DNA from: Chloroflexota bacterium
GTDB taxonomy: Bacteria; Chloroflexota; Anaerolineae; Anaerolineales; Villigracilaceae
DNA: 64,000 bases
Reading direction: 5' to 3'
NCBI GenBank assembly: GCA_016235425.1
Contig: JACRLC010000006.1
Coordinates: 1 to 64,000 of the forward strand
Notes under the pieces: model-generated
What the model saw: only the letters and a program-made list of their open reading frames with translations
What the model was told of the DNA's origin: nothing
Database searches by the model: none
Shown: one piece after another, positions 49,457 through 57,067 of the stretch
Numbering within the stretch: position 1 is the stretch's first letter
How the letters are laid out: each line of letters begins with the position of its first letter
Program-made: the position numbers and the translations under genes

Positions 49457-49469
49457 GTCGAGGAAAAAT

Positions 49470-49850
49470 ATGAAAACTTCTTTTGAAAGATTCGCCGCCT
49501 GGGGAGCGATCCTGGCCGGATTGGCCGGACTTCTATATTCCATTGCCTTCATCGTTTTGCAGGACAGCCTGCTCAGCGGCCTCTTCCTGATGTTGGGTGG
49601 ACTCTTCGTCACTTCGGCATTGACGGCCCTCTATCAACGCCTCCGCGGGACCGATGGCGGGTTCGCGTTGCTTGGGCTTCTCCTCAGCCTTAGCGCGGCC
49701 CTCGGATCCACCATCCACGGTGGTTATGATCTCGCGAATGCCATCAACCCGCCTGCCACAGCCAATCTCGATCTGCCCAGCCAGATTGACCCGCGCGGCC
49801 TGTTACCTTCGGCGTGGCTGGCATTGGACTTTTCCTCCTTGCGTGGCTGA
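49470..49850 (+). CDS. Membrane protein, N-terminal part (frameshifted)
   Basis: About 126 residues with four membrane segments (AAWGAILAGLAGLLYSIAF, SGLFLMLGGLFVTSALTAL, FALLGLLLSLSAALGSTIHGG and the start of another), then an abrupt hydrophilic end. In the next frame from about 49800 the sequence VAGIGLFLLAWLMAKDNN continues a membrane protein to 50053. Loss of one base near CTGTTACC (49799-49806) would explain it. Either a sequence error or a broken gene. Family not recognised. Confidence 0.6.
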   Translation: MKTSFERFAAWGAILAGLAGLLYSIAFIVLQDSLLSGLFLMLGGLFVTSALTALYQRLRGTDGGFALLGLLLSLSAALGSTIHGGYDLANAINPPATANLDLPSQIDPRGLLPSAWLALDFSSLRG

Positions 49851-50053
49851 TGGCCAAAGATAACAATTTTCCCAAGGGGCTTGCTTATCTTGGATATCTT
49901 TCGGCCACCCTGATGCTGGTTCTTTATCTGGGTCGGTTAATCATCCTTCAAGCCGCGAACCTGGTCATTGTCATCCCGGCTTTACTGGAAGGTTTTATCG
50001 TCAACCCGATATGGTATTTGTGGCTGGGACTCGCGTTACTTCGCGGTAAGTAG
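49814..50053 (+). CDS. Membrane protein, C-terminal part (frameshifted)
   Basis: About 79 residues beginning with a GTG, three membrane segments (GIGLFLLAWLM, LAYLGYLSATLMLVLYLG, IPALLEGFIVNPIWYLWLGLAL). Joined to the preceding frame it would give a protein of about 195 residues with seven membrane segments. No ribosome site of its own. Confidence 0.55.
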   Translation: MAGIGLFLLAWLMAKDNNFPKGLAYLGYLSATLMLVLYLGRLIILQAANLVIVIPALLEGFIVNPIWYLWLGLALLRGK

Positions 50054-50065
50054 TTCTTGATTTCT

Positions 50066-50091
50066 GTAACGCGACATTCATGTCGCGTTAC
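50066..50091. terminator. Palindromic hairpin, GTAAYGCGA family
   Basis: GTAACGCGAC (50066-50075) and GTCGCGTTAC (50082-50091) with the loop ATTCAT, between convergent genes; probably acts as terminator for both. Same family as 41812-41837. Confidence 0.65.
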
Positions 50092-50099
50092 GATCGAAG

Positions 50100-51020
50100 T
50101 TACTGAACTTGGAGAAATTTCTCAATCGCAGGCGCGATGTCTGTGAGAGCACGGATGCCCGAGAAAAATTTTTGTCGCGCGCGCAAATCCCCAATCAACA
50201 ATAATGGGACTTTCGCGTCCGTGTGCCTGCGCGTGGACAAATCCTCCATGTTCCCATGATCGGACGTGAGCACGATCAAATCGTCTTCATCCTGCCACGC
50301 TTCGAGCAGGCCTTTCAACACCCCGTCGAATGTCTCCAATTGATTCACCGCCCAGGGCATATCCTGCTTGTGGCCGGCGTAGTCGCTGGCCCAGTATTCG
50401 AAGAGGGAGAAATCATATTGCCTGGCGAGTTCCGCTAATTTGATTCCCGCCTGAACGGGTTCATAGCTTGGCGCATCGGGGAAACCGAGGAAGCCGCGCC
50501 AGCCTTCGCCTGTGAAATCTGCGGATAGGGCATGGCCCGCGTAGAAGTCATCCTTGTTGAAGAGGGAGAGTCCCGCGTTGGTGACCGCGAGCGGAATGGA
50601 TGAATAGAGTCGCTTGCCCGATTCAATCCCGCCGAAGTAGCGCGGGGGATAGCCATTGAGCAGTGCGGCTTTCTTTCCCGCATGCACGGTTTTGGAAAAG
50701 AGTGTTGCCCCGTTGAGATAACTAGCAACTTCGGGATTTGGCTTCGGGCCGTAGTGGTAGCCGAGTTCTGCGGGGATGTTGATTCCCGTTAGCAGGATGG
50801 CTTGTCCCGTGGCGGATTGCGGCAGGCCTTTTACGCCAACACCTGCATCCACTGCAAGCAGGGTGGCGCGGTCACCTTCAAATGGCGCGGTGTGACGAGT
50901 GAGAGGTTTTCCGCCGATGAGTTGATTCAGGGTGGGGGTTTGTGCGCGTGCGAAGGGATTTATTTCGGGGTCGTTTTCGCCGAGTCCGATGCCATCGAGG
51001 AAGAGGAAGAGGAGATTCAT
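50100..51020 (-). CDS. Alkaline-phosphatase-superfamily metalloenzyme, iPGM-like
   Basis: 306 residues. LFLFLDGIGLG at the start gives the first metal Asp; TSDHGNMEDLSTRRHTDAKVP near the end holds the second metal site, both as in cofactor-independent phosphoglycerate mutase. The usual iPGM has about 510 residues with an inserted transferase domain; here that insert is short, so a phosphatase or phosphodiesterase is as likely. FEYWASDYAGHKQDM is well kept. I start at the ATG at 51020, as the longer frame is repeat sequence. Confidence 0.78.
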   Translation of the reverse strand: MNLLFLFLDGIGLGENDPEINPFARAQTPTLNQLIGGKPLTRHTAPFEGDRATLLAVDAGVGVKGLPQSATGQAILLTGINIPAELGYHYGPKPNPEVASYLNGATLFSKTVHAGKKAALLNGYPPRYFGGIESGKRLYSSIPLAVTNAGLSLFNKDDFYAGHALSADFTGEGWRGFLGFPDAPSYEPVQAGIKLAELARQYDFSLFEYWASDYAGHKQDMPWAVNQLETFDGVLKGLLEAWQDEDDLIVLTSDHGNMEDLSTRRHTDAKVPLLLIGDLRARQKFFSGIRALTDIAPAIEKFLQVQ

Positions 51021-51045
51021 GAGTACCAGTAAGCAGTGAGATAAT

Positions 51046-51206
51046 TCGCGCTGAGCGGAGTGAGACAGTGTTCCCTTCGACAAGCTCAGGACAGGCTTCT
51101 GTCGAACGCAGTCGAAGCGCGGGGCGCTTGAAAATTCGACGTTTTCTTAAAACCTGTCCTTCGACTACGACGCACAAAGAACGTGCGTCTTCGCTCAGGA
51201 CGAAGG
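51046..51206. repeat. GAGCGGAG/TCGAC dispersed repeat, long copy
   Basis: GCGCTGAGCGGAGTGAG, CCCTTCGACAAGCTCAGGAC, GTCGAACGCAGTCGAAGCGC and, inverted, GTCCTTCGACTACGACGC and TCGCTCAGGACGAAGG. The region between the two genes has a cascade of paired half-sites. Another short repeat, a CAGTGAGATAAT-type word, is at 51022-51040. Confidence 0.75.
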
Positions 51207-51758
51207 TTTCTGATACAAAAACCACGCGGAAGGGCGTTCGCGTTTGTCGAAGCCGTCTTTGCGGGAGAGGAGGGTCAGGCCTCGGGCTGAGATCATGTCG
51301 AGGTCGGCCGCGACAAGACCAGGTCCCGCGTGATGCGGGGCGGGGTTGAAGAATCCGTACATTAACCAGAATCCGCCCGGGACGAGGAGTCGAGTCAGTT
51401 GATCAAGATAAGCCGCCCGATCCTTCACTCCATGAAAACAGCCGATGTCGAGGGCAAGGTCGAATTGTTGATTCAGGTTAAGTTTGGTTACATCGCCTGC
51501 GTGGAGATCGGCAGTTACACCCGCGTGCTGCGTTTTTCGTTTTGCTATTTGGATGGCGCGGACTGCAAAATCCATACCCGTAACCTGCCAGCCCGCTTTG
51601 GCAAGGGTGATGACGTTTGTGCCTGTGCCGCAACCGAGGTCAATGGCGCGGCCCGCGGGATGGGTTTGGATGAAGTCGAAAAGTTCGGGAGGGGAGATGC
51701 CGCTATCCCAGGGGGCTTTGCCGAAATAGGAGAGGTTGAATTTGAGGCGGCGGAACAT
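51195..51758 (-). CDS. Class I SAM-dependent methyltransferase
   Basis: A 187-residue methyltransferase: motif I AIDLGCGTGTNVITLAK, motif II acid in VTGMDFA, and DLALDIGCFHGVKDRAAYLDQL, with LLVPGGFWLMYGFF as motif III. The pattern resembles tellurite-resistance/TehB-like enzymes. Substrate unknown. It lies 26 bases downstream of the thioredoxin-like gene on the same strand, so it may belong to the same transcript. Its C-terminus overlaps the dispersed repeat. Confidence 0.85.
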   Translation of the reverse strand: MFRRLKFNLSYFGKAPWDSGISPPELFDFIQTHPAGRAIDLGCGTGTNVITLAKAGWQVTGMDFAVRAIQIAKRKTQHAGVTADLHAGDVTKLNLNQQFDLALDIGCFHGVKDRAAYLDQLTRLLVPGGFWLMYGFFNPAPHHAGPGLVAADLDMISARGLTLLSRKDGFDKRERPSAWFLYQKPSS

Positions 51759-51765
51759 GTTTGTT

Positions 51766-51785
51766 GAGCGAGATTAATCTCGCTC
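51766..51785. repeat. 20-bp palindrome between thioredoxin and methyltransferase genes
   Basis: GAGCGAGATT and its complement AATCTCGCTC, centred at 51775/51776; a shorter member of the family at 41812 and 50066. Its last base is the first base of the thioredoxin stop codon. Confidence 0.6.
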
Positions 51786-52267
51786 TACGGGAGCGAATCG
51801 CGCACTTTCTGCGGGTCGAAATCGCCGACGGAGCGCCAGACTTCGTTGCCTTGCGCGTCGAAGAAAATGAAGGTGGGGGTGGATTCAAAACCATACACGG
51901 GCGCAAGTTCGCGGCCAACGGATTCCTGGATGTTGAGGCGAATGAAGAGGAGTTGATCTCCAAGTTCCTGTTCGAGCTCGTCAACGACGGGCTTTACGGC
52001 TGTGCAGGCAATTCAGTATGGCGATTGGAATTCGAGCAGGACGGGTTCGCCTGCGCCGATCATATCCCGCACCATTTTGGCATCGTCCATGAGCGGGGTT
52101 TGGCGCGGGTGCATGACGAACCAAGCCGTGACCAGCCCGCCGAGGATCACACCGAATGCAAGGTAATCCGTCCATTTTGGATTGCGGGAGAGAAGTACCA
52201 ACCCCGCCACCATTGCCAGCGCGGCGGCGATCAGAATGAAGGAATATTGATTAAGAACCGAACCCAT
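51785..52267 (-). CDS. Membrane-anchored thioredoxin, candidate selenoprotein (in-frame TGA)
   Basis: 160 residues if TGA at 52013-52015 is read as selenocysteine. Two N-terminal membrane segments (about 8-27 and 34-52), then a thioredoxin domain: LLEFQSPY, TGA (residue 85), IAC, TAVKPVVDELEQEL, then FIRLNIQ and the cis-Pro GFESTPTFIFF. TGA stands exactly where the first Cys of CxxC belongs, giving UxxC. The frame stays open for 75 codons after it. A hairpin of GCCCGTC/GACGAGC (one C-A mismatch) with loop GTT, 27 bases after TGA, fits a bacterial SECIS. GAGG precedes the ATG at 52267. The alternative is a nonsense mutation. No sel gene is in the window. Confidence 0.75.
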
Positions 52268-52319
52268 AACCGCCTCGACGTTTGCACAATGTCATGTTTG
52301 GTCTGTGACGCTTCACACT

Positions 52320-52348
52320 TTGACAATTCAAGTGACTTCTTTTACAAT
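52320..52348 (+). promoter_or_regulatory. Promoter of the EF-G paralogue gene
   Basis: TTGACA at 52320-52325 and TACAAT at 52343-52348 with a 17-base spacer; 50 bases upstream of the ATG at 52398. Confidence 0.7.
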
Positions 52349-52397
52349 CACGCAACTGTTTGCTATATCCCATCCCATTTTGAAGGAAGGGTTTTCC

Positions 52398-54479
52398 ATG
52401 AAAGAGTATACCACTGAGTTTCTTCGCAACGTCGCTCTGGTCTCGCATGGAGGCGCGGGGAAGACGATGCTTGCGGAGGCATTTCTGCACGCAACGGGGG
52501 CGGCCACCCGCCTTGGCAAGGTGGAGGACGGGACGACGGTTTCGGATTATGACGACGAGGAAAACCGTCGAAAGATTTCGATTTATTCAAGTGTAATTCC
52601 CATTGAGCATCGCGATCATAAAATAAATGTAATCGACGCGCCAGGCTACACTGATTTCGTGGGCGAGGCTATTTCCGCCCTGAGTGTTGCTGATGGCGCG
52701 ATTATTTTAGTGGACGCGGTCGCCGGCGTGGAGGTTGGCACCGAGCTGGCCTGGCGCTATGCGGAGGAGTTCAAGCTCCCGCGCTTCTTCGTGATCAACA
52801 AGATGGATCGCGACAACGCCGATTTCGAGAAGACCTACGCCGCGCTCGAAGAGTTTGCCCGCACACACGGGAAGCGCGCCATCAAGGTGCATTTGCCGAT
52901 TGGCGAGAAGCATAACTTCAAGGGCGTGGTGGACATCATCGGCATGAAGTCATACATGGGCGACGGCAAGACGATTGCGGAGATTCCCGCCGACTTAAAA
53001 GACGCGGCGGAAAAAGCACACTTCGCGCTTGTGGAGGCCGCGGCCGAGGGCGAAGATGAACTGATGGAGAAATATCTCGAAAACGGTTCACTCTCGGACG
53101 AGGAGATGGTGCGCGGCCTGGAGGATGTGGTCTACGCTGGAGAATTTATCCCGGTCTTCTGCGCCGCGGGCGGACACGAGATCGGCGCAATCGCTCTCCT
53201 CAACGATATCATTGACCTGATGCCCTCGCCGAAGAATGCTCCCAAGCGAATGGCGCAAAACAAAGACAGCGAGGAGGAGTTGAAACCCTCCGACGCTGAG
53301 CCTTTGGCGGCTTATGTTTGGAAGACCACTGCCGATCCCTTTGTCGGCAAGATGACCTACTTCCGCGTGTTCTCTGGTTCCATTCAAGCCGATGCGCGTG
53401 TCTGGAATCAAAACAAGAACGCGGAAGAACGCATGGCGGGCCTGCACCTCCAGCGCGGCAAGGAAGGTATCCCCGCGAAAGTTGTCCATGCGGGCGATAT
53501 TGCTTCCGTCTCCAAATTGACCGTGACCGCGACGGGCGATACGTTCTGCGATAAAAGTCATCCACTCACGGTTGAAAAGCCAAAATTCCCCGCCGCACTC
53601 TATCGCGTGGCGATCGCGCCCAAGACGCAGGCCGACGCCGCGAAAATCTCGCCGACCCTCACACGTCTCTGCGAAGAGGATATGACCCTCACCTGGCAGA
53701 ACGATCCCATCACGCACGAGACCGTTTTGCAGGGCATGGGCGACCAGCACATTGACGTGGCCGTCCATCGCGCACAGACCAAGTTCCAGGTGGGTCTGGT
53801 TACGCACGAGCCAAAGATCCCGTATCGCGAAGGGATCACGCGCAAGGCCGCCGCGCAATATCGTCACAAGAAACAATCAGGCGGCGCGGGTCAATTCGGC
53901 GAAGTACATCTGCGCATCGAACCGTATCACGACGGCGACTTTGAGTTCACGGATGAACTCGTGGGCATGAATCTCTCGAAGTCATATTTGCCTCCCATTG
54001 AAAAGGGCATCAAAGCCACCATGGAACGCGGCGCTTTCGCGGGTTACCCGATGAGCAACGTGAAAGTGATCGTTTACGACGGCAAGGAGCACGAAGTCGA
54101 CTCCAAACCTGTGGCCTTCGAAATCGCAGGCCGCGAGGCTTTCAAACTCGCAGTGCAGGATGCGGGTCCCGTGTTATTCGAGCCAATCATGGAGGTGCGC
54201 GTAACCGTGCCTGACGCGAACATGGGCGACGTGATGAGCGATCTCAATACCCGCCGCGGCCGTGTACAAGGGACTGAATCCGAGCATGGCAGTACTACCG
54301 TTATCGCGCTTGTTCCGATGGCTGAGACAACGCGCTACACAACGCAGATCCGCTCGATCACAGGCGGGCGCGGCTATTTCACGATGGAGTTGCATCATTA
54401 CGATGTGGTCCCCTCCCATGTAGCCGCTCCGATCATCGAAGCGCACAAGAAGGAAATGGAAGCGAAGAAGGAAGAGTAA
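52398..54479 (+). CDS. Elongation factor G-like translational GTPase (EF-G paralogue)
   Basis: About 693 residues. G1 SHGGAGKTMLAEAF, G3 DAPGYTDF, G4 NKMDRDNADFEK, then EF-G domains II-V with a Tyr/Gly-rich ARR-GRVQG region NTRRGRVQGTE near the end. The GAGKT P-loop (Ala-Gly instead of His-Val/Asn-Asn) and missing parts of switch I match the EF-G-like/EF-G2 group rather than main FusA. Its role is not well set (stress or recycling). I start at the ATG at 52398; the longer frame has no ribosome site. It is divergent from the thioredoxin gene. Confidence 0.9.
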   Translation: MKEYTTEFLRNVALVSHGGAGKTMLAEAFLHATGAATRLGKVEDGTTVSDYDDEENRRKISIYSSVIPIEHRDHKINVIDAPGYTDFVGEAISALSVADGAIILVDAVAGVEVGTELAWRYAEEFKLPRFFVINKMDRDNADFEKTYAALEEFARTHGKRAIKVHLPIGEKHNFKGVVDIIGMKSYMGDGKTIAEIPADLKDAAEKAHFALVEAAAEGEDELMEKYLENGSLSDEEMVRGLEDVVYAGEFIPVFCAAGGHEIGAIALLNDIIDLMPSPKNAPKRMAQNKDSEEELKPSDAEPLAAYVWKTTADPFVGKMTYFRVFSGSIQADARVWNQNKNAEERMAGLHLQRGKEGIPAKVVHAGDIASVSKLTVTATGDTFCDKSHPLTVEKPKFPAALYRVAIAPKTQADAAKISPTLTRLCEEDMTLTWQNDPITHETVLQGMGDQHIDVAVHRAQTKFQVGLVTHEPKIPYREGITRKAAAQYRHKKQSGGAGQFGEVHLRIEPYHDGDFEFTDELVGMNLSKSYLPPIEKGIKATMERGAFAGYPMSNVKVIVYDGKEHEVDSKPVAFEIAGREAFKLAVQDAGPVLFEPIMEVRVTVPDANMGDVMSDLNTRRGRVQGTESEHGSTTVIALVPMAETTRYTTQIRSITGGRGYFTMELHHYDVVPSHVAAPIIEAHKKEMEAKKEE

Positions 54480-54575
54480 TAACCTCGGTGGTTGAGCAGC
54501 CCCGAATGCTCTTTGAGGGGCATATTGAGACCACCAAGTCGTGTTGCGTAATTCGTAATTGGTAATTCAAGTAAA

Positions 54576-54605
54576 GTCCCGAAGCTGAAAAACTTCGGGA
54601 CTTGT
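54576..54605 (+). terminator. Hairpin between convergent genes
   Basis: GTCCCGAAG (54576-54584) pairs with CTTCGGGAC (54593-54601), flanked by AAGTAAA and TTTACTT. A TAATTGGTAATT-type dispersed repeat lies just upstream at 54545-54570. Confidence 0.65.
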
Positions 54606-54642
54606 TTACTTGTGTGCCTGTTTACTTGCCTGCTTCTTACTC

Positions 54643-55482
54643 CTACTTCGGCGAGAACAAAATATCCTCCAATGGCGTTTTCATCTGAATTCGCCTGCCG
54701 CTGAATTTCATCAACTCGGCAAGCGACTTTTTCTTTGTACCGTCCCAGAGCACAAGGTTATCTTTTTGTTTTTTCATGTAGTCAATGAGTTTGTCGAATT
54801 CAGAATAGCCGTTAAAGAACCCTACCAGGCGGCGGAATATTTTAGGCAGAACCAGGATATCTTCTTGAAGGGTTCGCACGTCCCAGAGCGTAAAATCGGA
54901 CGTGCGGTCAATGGACCAGATACCGCGTTTTGTTTTTCTTGCCCGCGCAACAACCGCGCGGATCTTTTCCGCGAAGGTGCGGTCTGTAGTCGTGTAAAAA
55001 GTAGGATAAACCAGACCCTCGCGCGCAAGTTGGAAATTGATTGACTCTTCGACGGGAAGCGTGCTCGAATCCATCACCGCGCCATCTGTCAGTGGAGCAT
55101 CCTTCGGGAACACGTAGCTGACGGGCCGCCCGAATCGGTCTGTTACTGCTGATGCGACGAAGCCTGATTTCCCATCATCAGCGTCAACGATTTGGGTGAG
55201 GCTCAAACTGTACGTGACGGATTTGATTTGCAGAAGCTCCAGGAGAGATTCGAGCGCGGCCAGGGCGAACGGACGAGGTTGATGGTAACCCTCATAATGA
55301 GTCTCCAGTGCATCAATAGCCTCCACGCGCAGTTGTTTCTTCCTGGTGTTTTTATCCGCATCGCTTTCCCAGGTGAAAAAATCCCAGTTGGCCTGGTTCG
55401 CTGCTTGAAAACGAATTGAATCTCCGTCGGGCTGAAAGCCTTTGACGTGGAAAGTCCCGGCTATCACTTTGTATTGTGCCAT
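54643..55482 (-). CDS. Staphylococcal-nuclease-like (TNase fold) protein
   Basis: 279 residues. The OB-fold nuclease pattern is seen as GFQPDGDSIRF (Asp-Gly-Asp), LRVEAIDALETHY (Arg and acidic residues), DRFGRPVSYVF, NFQLAREGLVYPTFY and ARKTKRGIWS, as in thermonuclease (DRYGR, LV..GLA, RGLW). The last 80 residues are extra. There is no signal peptide, so it acts in the cytoplasm if active. The catalytic Arg/Glu set appears partly changed, so activity is uncertain. It stands opposite the MoaD-like gene. Confidence 0.75.
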   Translation of the reverse strand: MAQYKVIAGTFHVKGFQPDGDSIRFQAANQANWDFFTWESDADKNTRKKQLRVEAIDALETHYEGYHQPRPFALAALESLLELLQIKSVTYSLSLTQIVDADDGKSGFVASAVTDRFGRPVSYVFPKDAPLTDGAVMDSSTLPVEESINFQLAREGLVYPTFYTTTDRTFAEKIRAVVARARKTKRGIWSIDRTSDFTLWDVRTLQEDILVLPKIFRRLVGFFNGYSEFDKLIDYMKKQKDNLVLWDGTKKKSLAELMKFSGRRIQMKTPLEDILFSPK

Positions 55483-55555
55483 CCTGATCTCCTTGTTGAA
55501 TTCATTATAGAAAATTTTCCGCGTAAAGGCAACTGTTTCAAAGTAAAATGTATTT

Positions 55556-55843
55556 ATGGCGATAGTCCGTTTTCCTGCGGTGATGAAATATTATGTAGAC
55601 AACCAGGCTGAGTTTTCCGTGCCTGCCTCAACGGTCAATGAGATGCTTGAAAAGGTGATCGGGCAATACCCGGCGGTTAAATTCCACCTGGTCGATTCGA
55701 ATGGCAATCTCCGCAGGCATTTCAATGTCTTCGTCAACGGCACGCATATCCGCGAGCTGGATGGGCTGGATACGCAATTGAAGGAAGATGACAAAGTAAT
55801 CCTGATGGCGTCGGCGGCCGGGGGCCAGGAATTTTTGCATTGA
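55556..55843 (+). CDS. MoaD/ThiS-like sulfur-carrier protein with a tail after Gly-Gly
   Basis: A 95-residue beta-grasp protein: YYVDNQAEFSVPASTVNEMLEKVIGQYP, HFNVFVNGTHIRELDGLDTQLKEDDKVILMASAAGG and then QEFLH. In carriers the C-terminal Gly-Gly is activated and thiocarboxylated; here five residues follow, so a cleavage is needed first. A JAMM protease gene lies 1.2 kb downstream in the same cluster. The first gene of the cysteine-synthesis group, and paralogous to the carrier at 57942, which ends in GG. Confidence 0.85.
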   Translation: MAIVRFPAVMKYYVDNQAEFSVPASTVNEMLEKVIGQYPAVKFHLVDSNGNLRRHFNVFVNGTHIRELDGLDTQLKEDDKVILMASAAGGQEFLH

Positions 55844-55920
55844 CAAATCCGGTAAGATTCGTAAAATAACGGACATCTAACAAACACCTATGAAAATACT
55901 TACCCATTGCTTGTGTCTTT

Positions 55921-56030
55921 GGCGGGGCTCGTAGCCACCGCTTGAGATATCCGCAGTCAACGGCTCAGACGGTTGGACGACCCCCGCTTGCAAATCTTTG
56001 CATAGTGTGGCGTTTGTTCGCCGTCTTTTT
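55921..56030 (+). promoter_or_regulatory. Highly paired leader RNA upstream of cysteine synthase
   Basis: A single long hairpin can form: GCGGGG (55922-27)/CCCCGC (55982-87), TCGT/ACGA, CCA-CCG (55935-40)/CGG-TGG, TGAG/CTCA, CCG/CGG, closed by loop CAGTCAA. Then come TGCAAA/TTTGCA (55989-56002) and GGCG/CGCC followed by TTTTT (56009-56030), a terminator-like part. The mixture of bulges (AG, T, ATAT) suggests a binding structure. No known class is recognised. This covers most of the 222-base gap. Confidence 0.5.
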
Positions 56031-56065
56031 GTTTACCCGTTGACTGTTTTTGTTTAAGGATTCCC

Positions 56066-57058
56066 ATGACTTTACTGGACTTCCAACTTGCCGACTCGAA
56101 GACCAATCTGTTGGATGGACTCGCCTCCCACGCAGGCAACACGCCCTTACTCCCGCTTCGCCGCGTGACCCTTCGACAAGCTCAGGGCGGCGCCCTGGGC
56201 CTGCCTCCGCGCGTAAAGATATTTGCCAAAGCCGAATGGTTTAACCCGGGCGGCTCGGTGAAGGACAGGCCTGCGCTCAATATCATCCAAAACGCACTTG
56301 CGAATGGCGACCTCGGCAGTGGCAAGCGATTGCTTGATTCCACTTCCGGCAACATGGGCATTTCGTACGCGACCTTCGGCGCGGCCATCGGGATTCCTGT
56401 CACGTTGGCCATCCCTGCCAGCGCCAGCCCCGAACGATTGACCCTCTTGCGCGCGCTCGGAGCCGAGATCATCCTTACCGATCCCTCCGAAGGCTCGGAC
56501 GGCGCGATCCTGGCGGCGCGTCAACTTGCGGAAGACAACCCCGATCTGTATTGGTATGCAAATCAATATGGCAATCCCGCGAACTGGCAGGCGCATTATC
56601 TCTCCACCGGCCCTGAAATCTTCGCCCAAACAAATGGACAGGTCACTCATTTCGTCGCGGGCCTCGGTACCTCCGGTACATTGATGGGCACGGGACGTTA
56701 TCTGCGGGAGCGCCTGCCGAACGTGAAGATCATATCCATGCAGCCGGACGCGGCGTTCCACGGTCTCGAGGGCCTCAAGCACATGCCTTCGGCGATCAGG
56801 CCCGGGATCTATGATGAGTCATTTGCCGGGAGCAATCTCGAGGTCCGAACTGAAGCGGCGCATGAGATGACGTTGAGGCTTGCACGCGAGGAAGGTCTGT
56901 TCGTCGGGATTTCATCCGGCGCGGCGGCGGTCGCGGCGTTGGAAATCGCGAGTCAATTGGATGAGGGAGTCGTTGTTACAATCTTCCCCGATGCGGGCTA
57001 TAAATATTTGAGCGACAAAGCCCTGTGGGAGTCCCCTCTCCCCAAGGGAGAGGGTTAG
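56066..57058 (+). CDS. cysM: PLP-dependent cysteine synthase, CysM-like
   Basis: 330 residues. NPGGSVKDRPA holds the PLP Lys66; DSTSGNMGISYATFGAAIG is the substrate loop; GLGTSGTLMGTGRYLRE binds the phosphate. In this gene group it most likely uses O-phosphoserine or O-acetylserine and a protein thiocarboxylate (as in the CysO-CysM-Mec system), not free sulfide. Residues about 35-46 come from a TCGA-type dispersed repeat (56169-56187), and the last 7 residues (SPLPKGEG) from a CCCTCTCC repeat (57035-57060); both keep the frame. Start after TAAGGA. Next gene starts 10 bases after the stop. Confidence 0.9.
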   Translation: MTLLDFQLADSKTNLLDGLASHAGNTPLLPLRRVTLRQAQGGALGLPPRVKIFAKAEWFNPGGSVKDRPALNIIQNALANGDLGSGKRLLDSTSGNMGISYATFGAAIGIPVTLAIPASASPERLTLLRALGAEIILTDPSEGSDGAILAARQLAEDNPDLYWYANQYGNPANWQAHYLSTGPEIFAQTNGQVTHFVAGLGTSGTLMGTGRYLRERLPNVKIISMQPDAAFHGLEGLKHMPSAIRPGIYDESFAGSNLEVRTEAAHEMTLRLAREEGLFVGISSGAAAVAALEIASQLDEGVVVTIFPDAGYKYLSDKALWESPLPKGEG

Positions 57059-57067
57059 GGTGAGGGC

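Noticed and set aside
51785-52267. Reading the TGA as a simple nonsense mutation giving an 84-residue protein
   Set aside because: The protein would lack its whole thioredoxin site, yet the sequence after TGA keeps codon bias, CxxC partner Cys, KP and cis-Pro. Kept only as the alternative in the finding.
55970-55990. Mini-ykkC/guanidine-II like GGACGACC in the cysM leader
   Set aside because: Only one ACGA-containing hairpin could be drawn, and the bases pair better in the long hairpin; the class needs two such hairpins.
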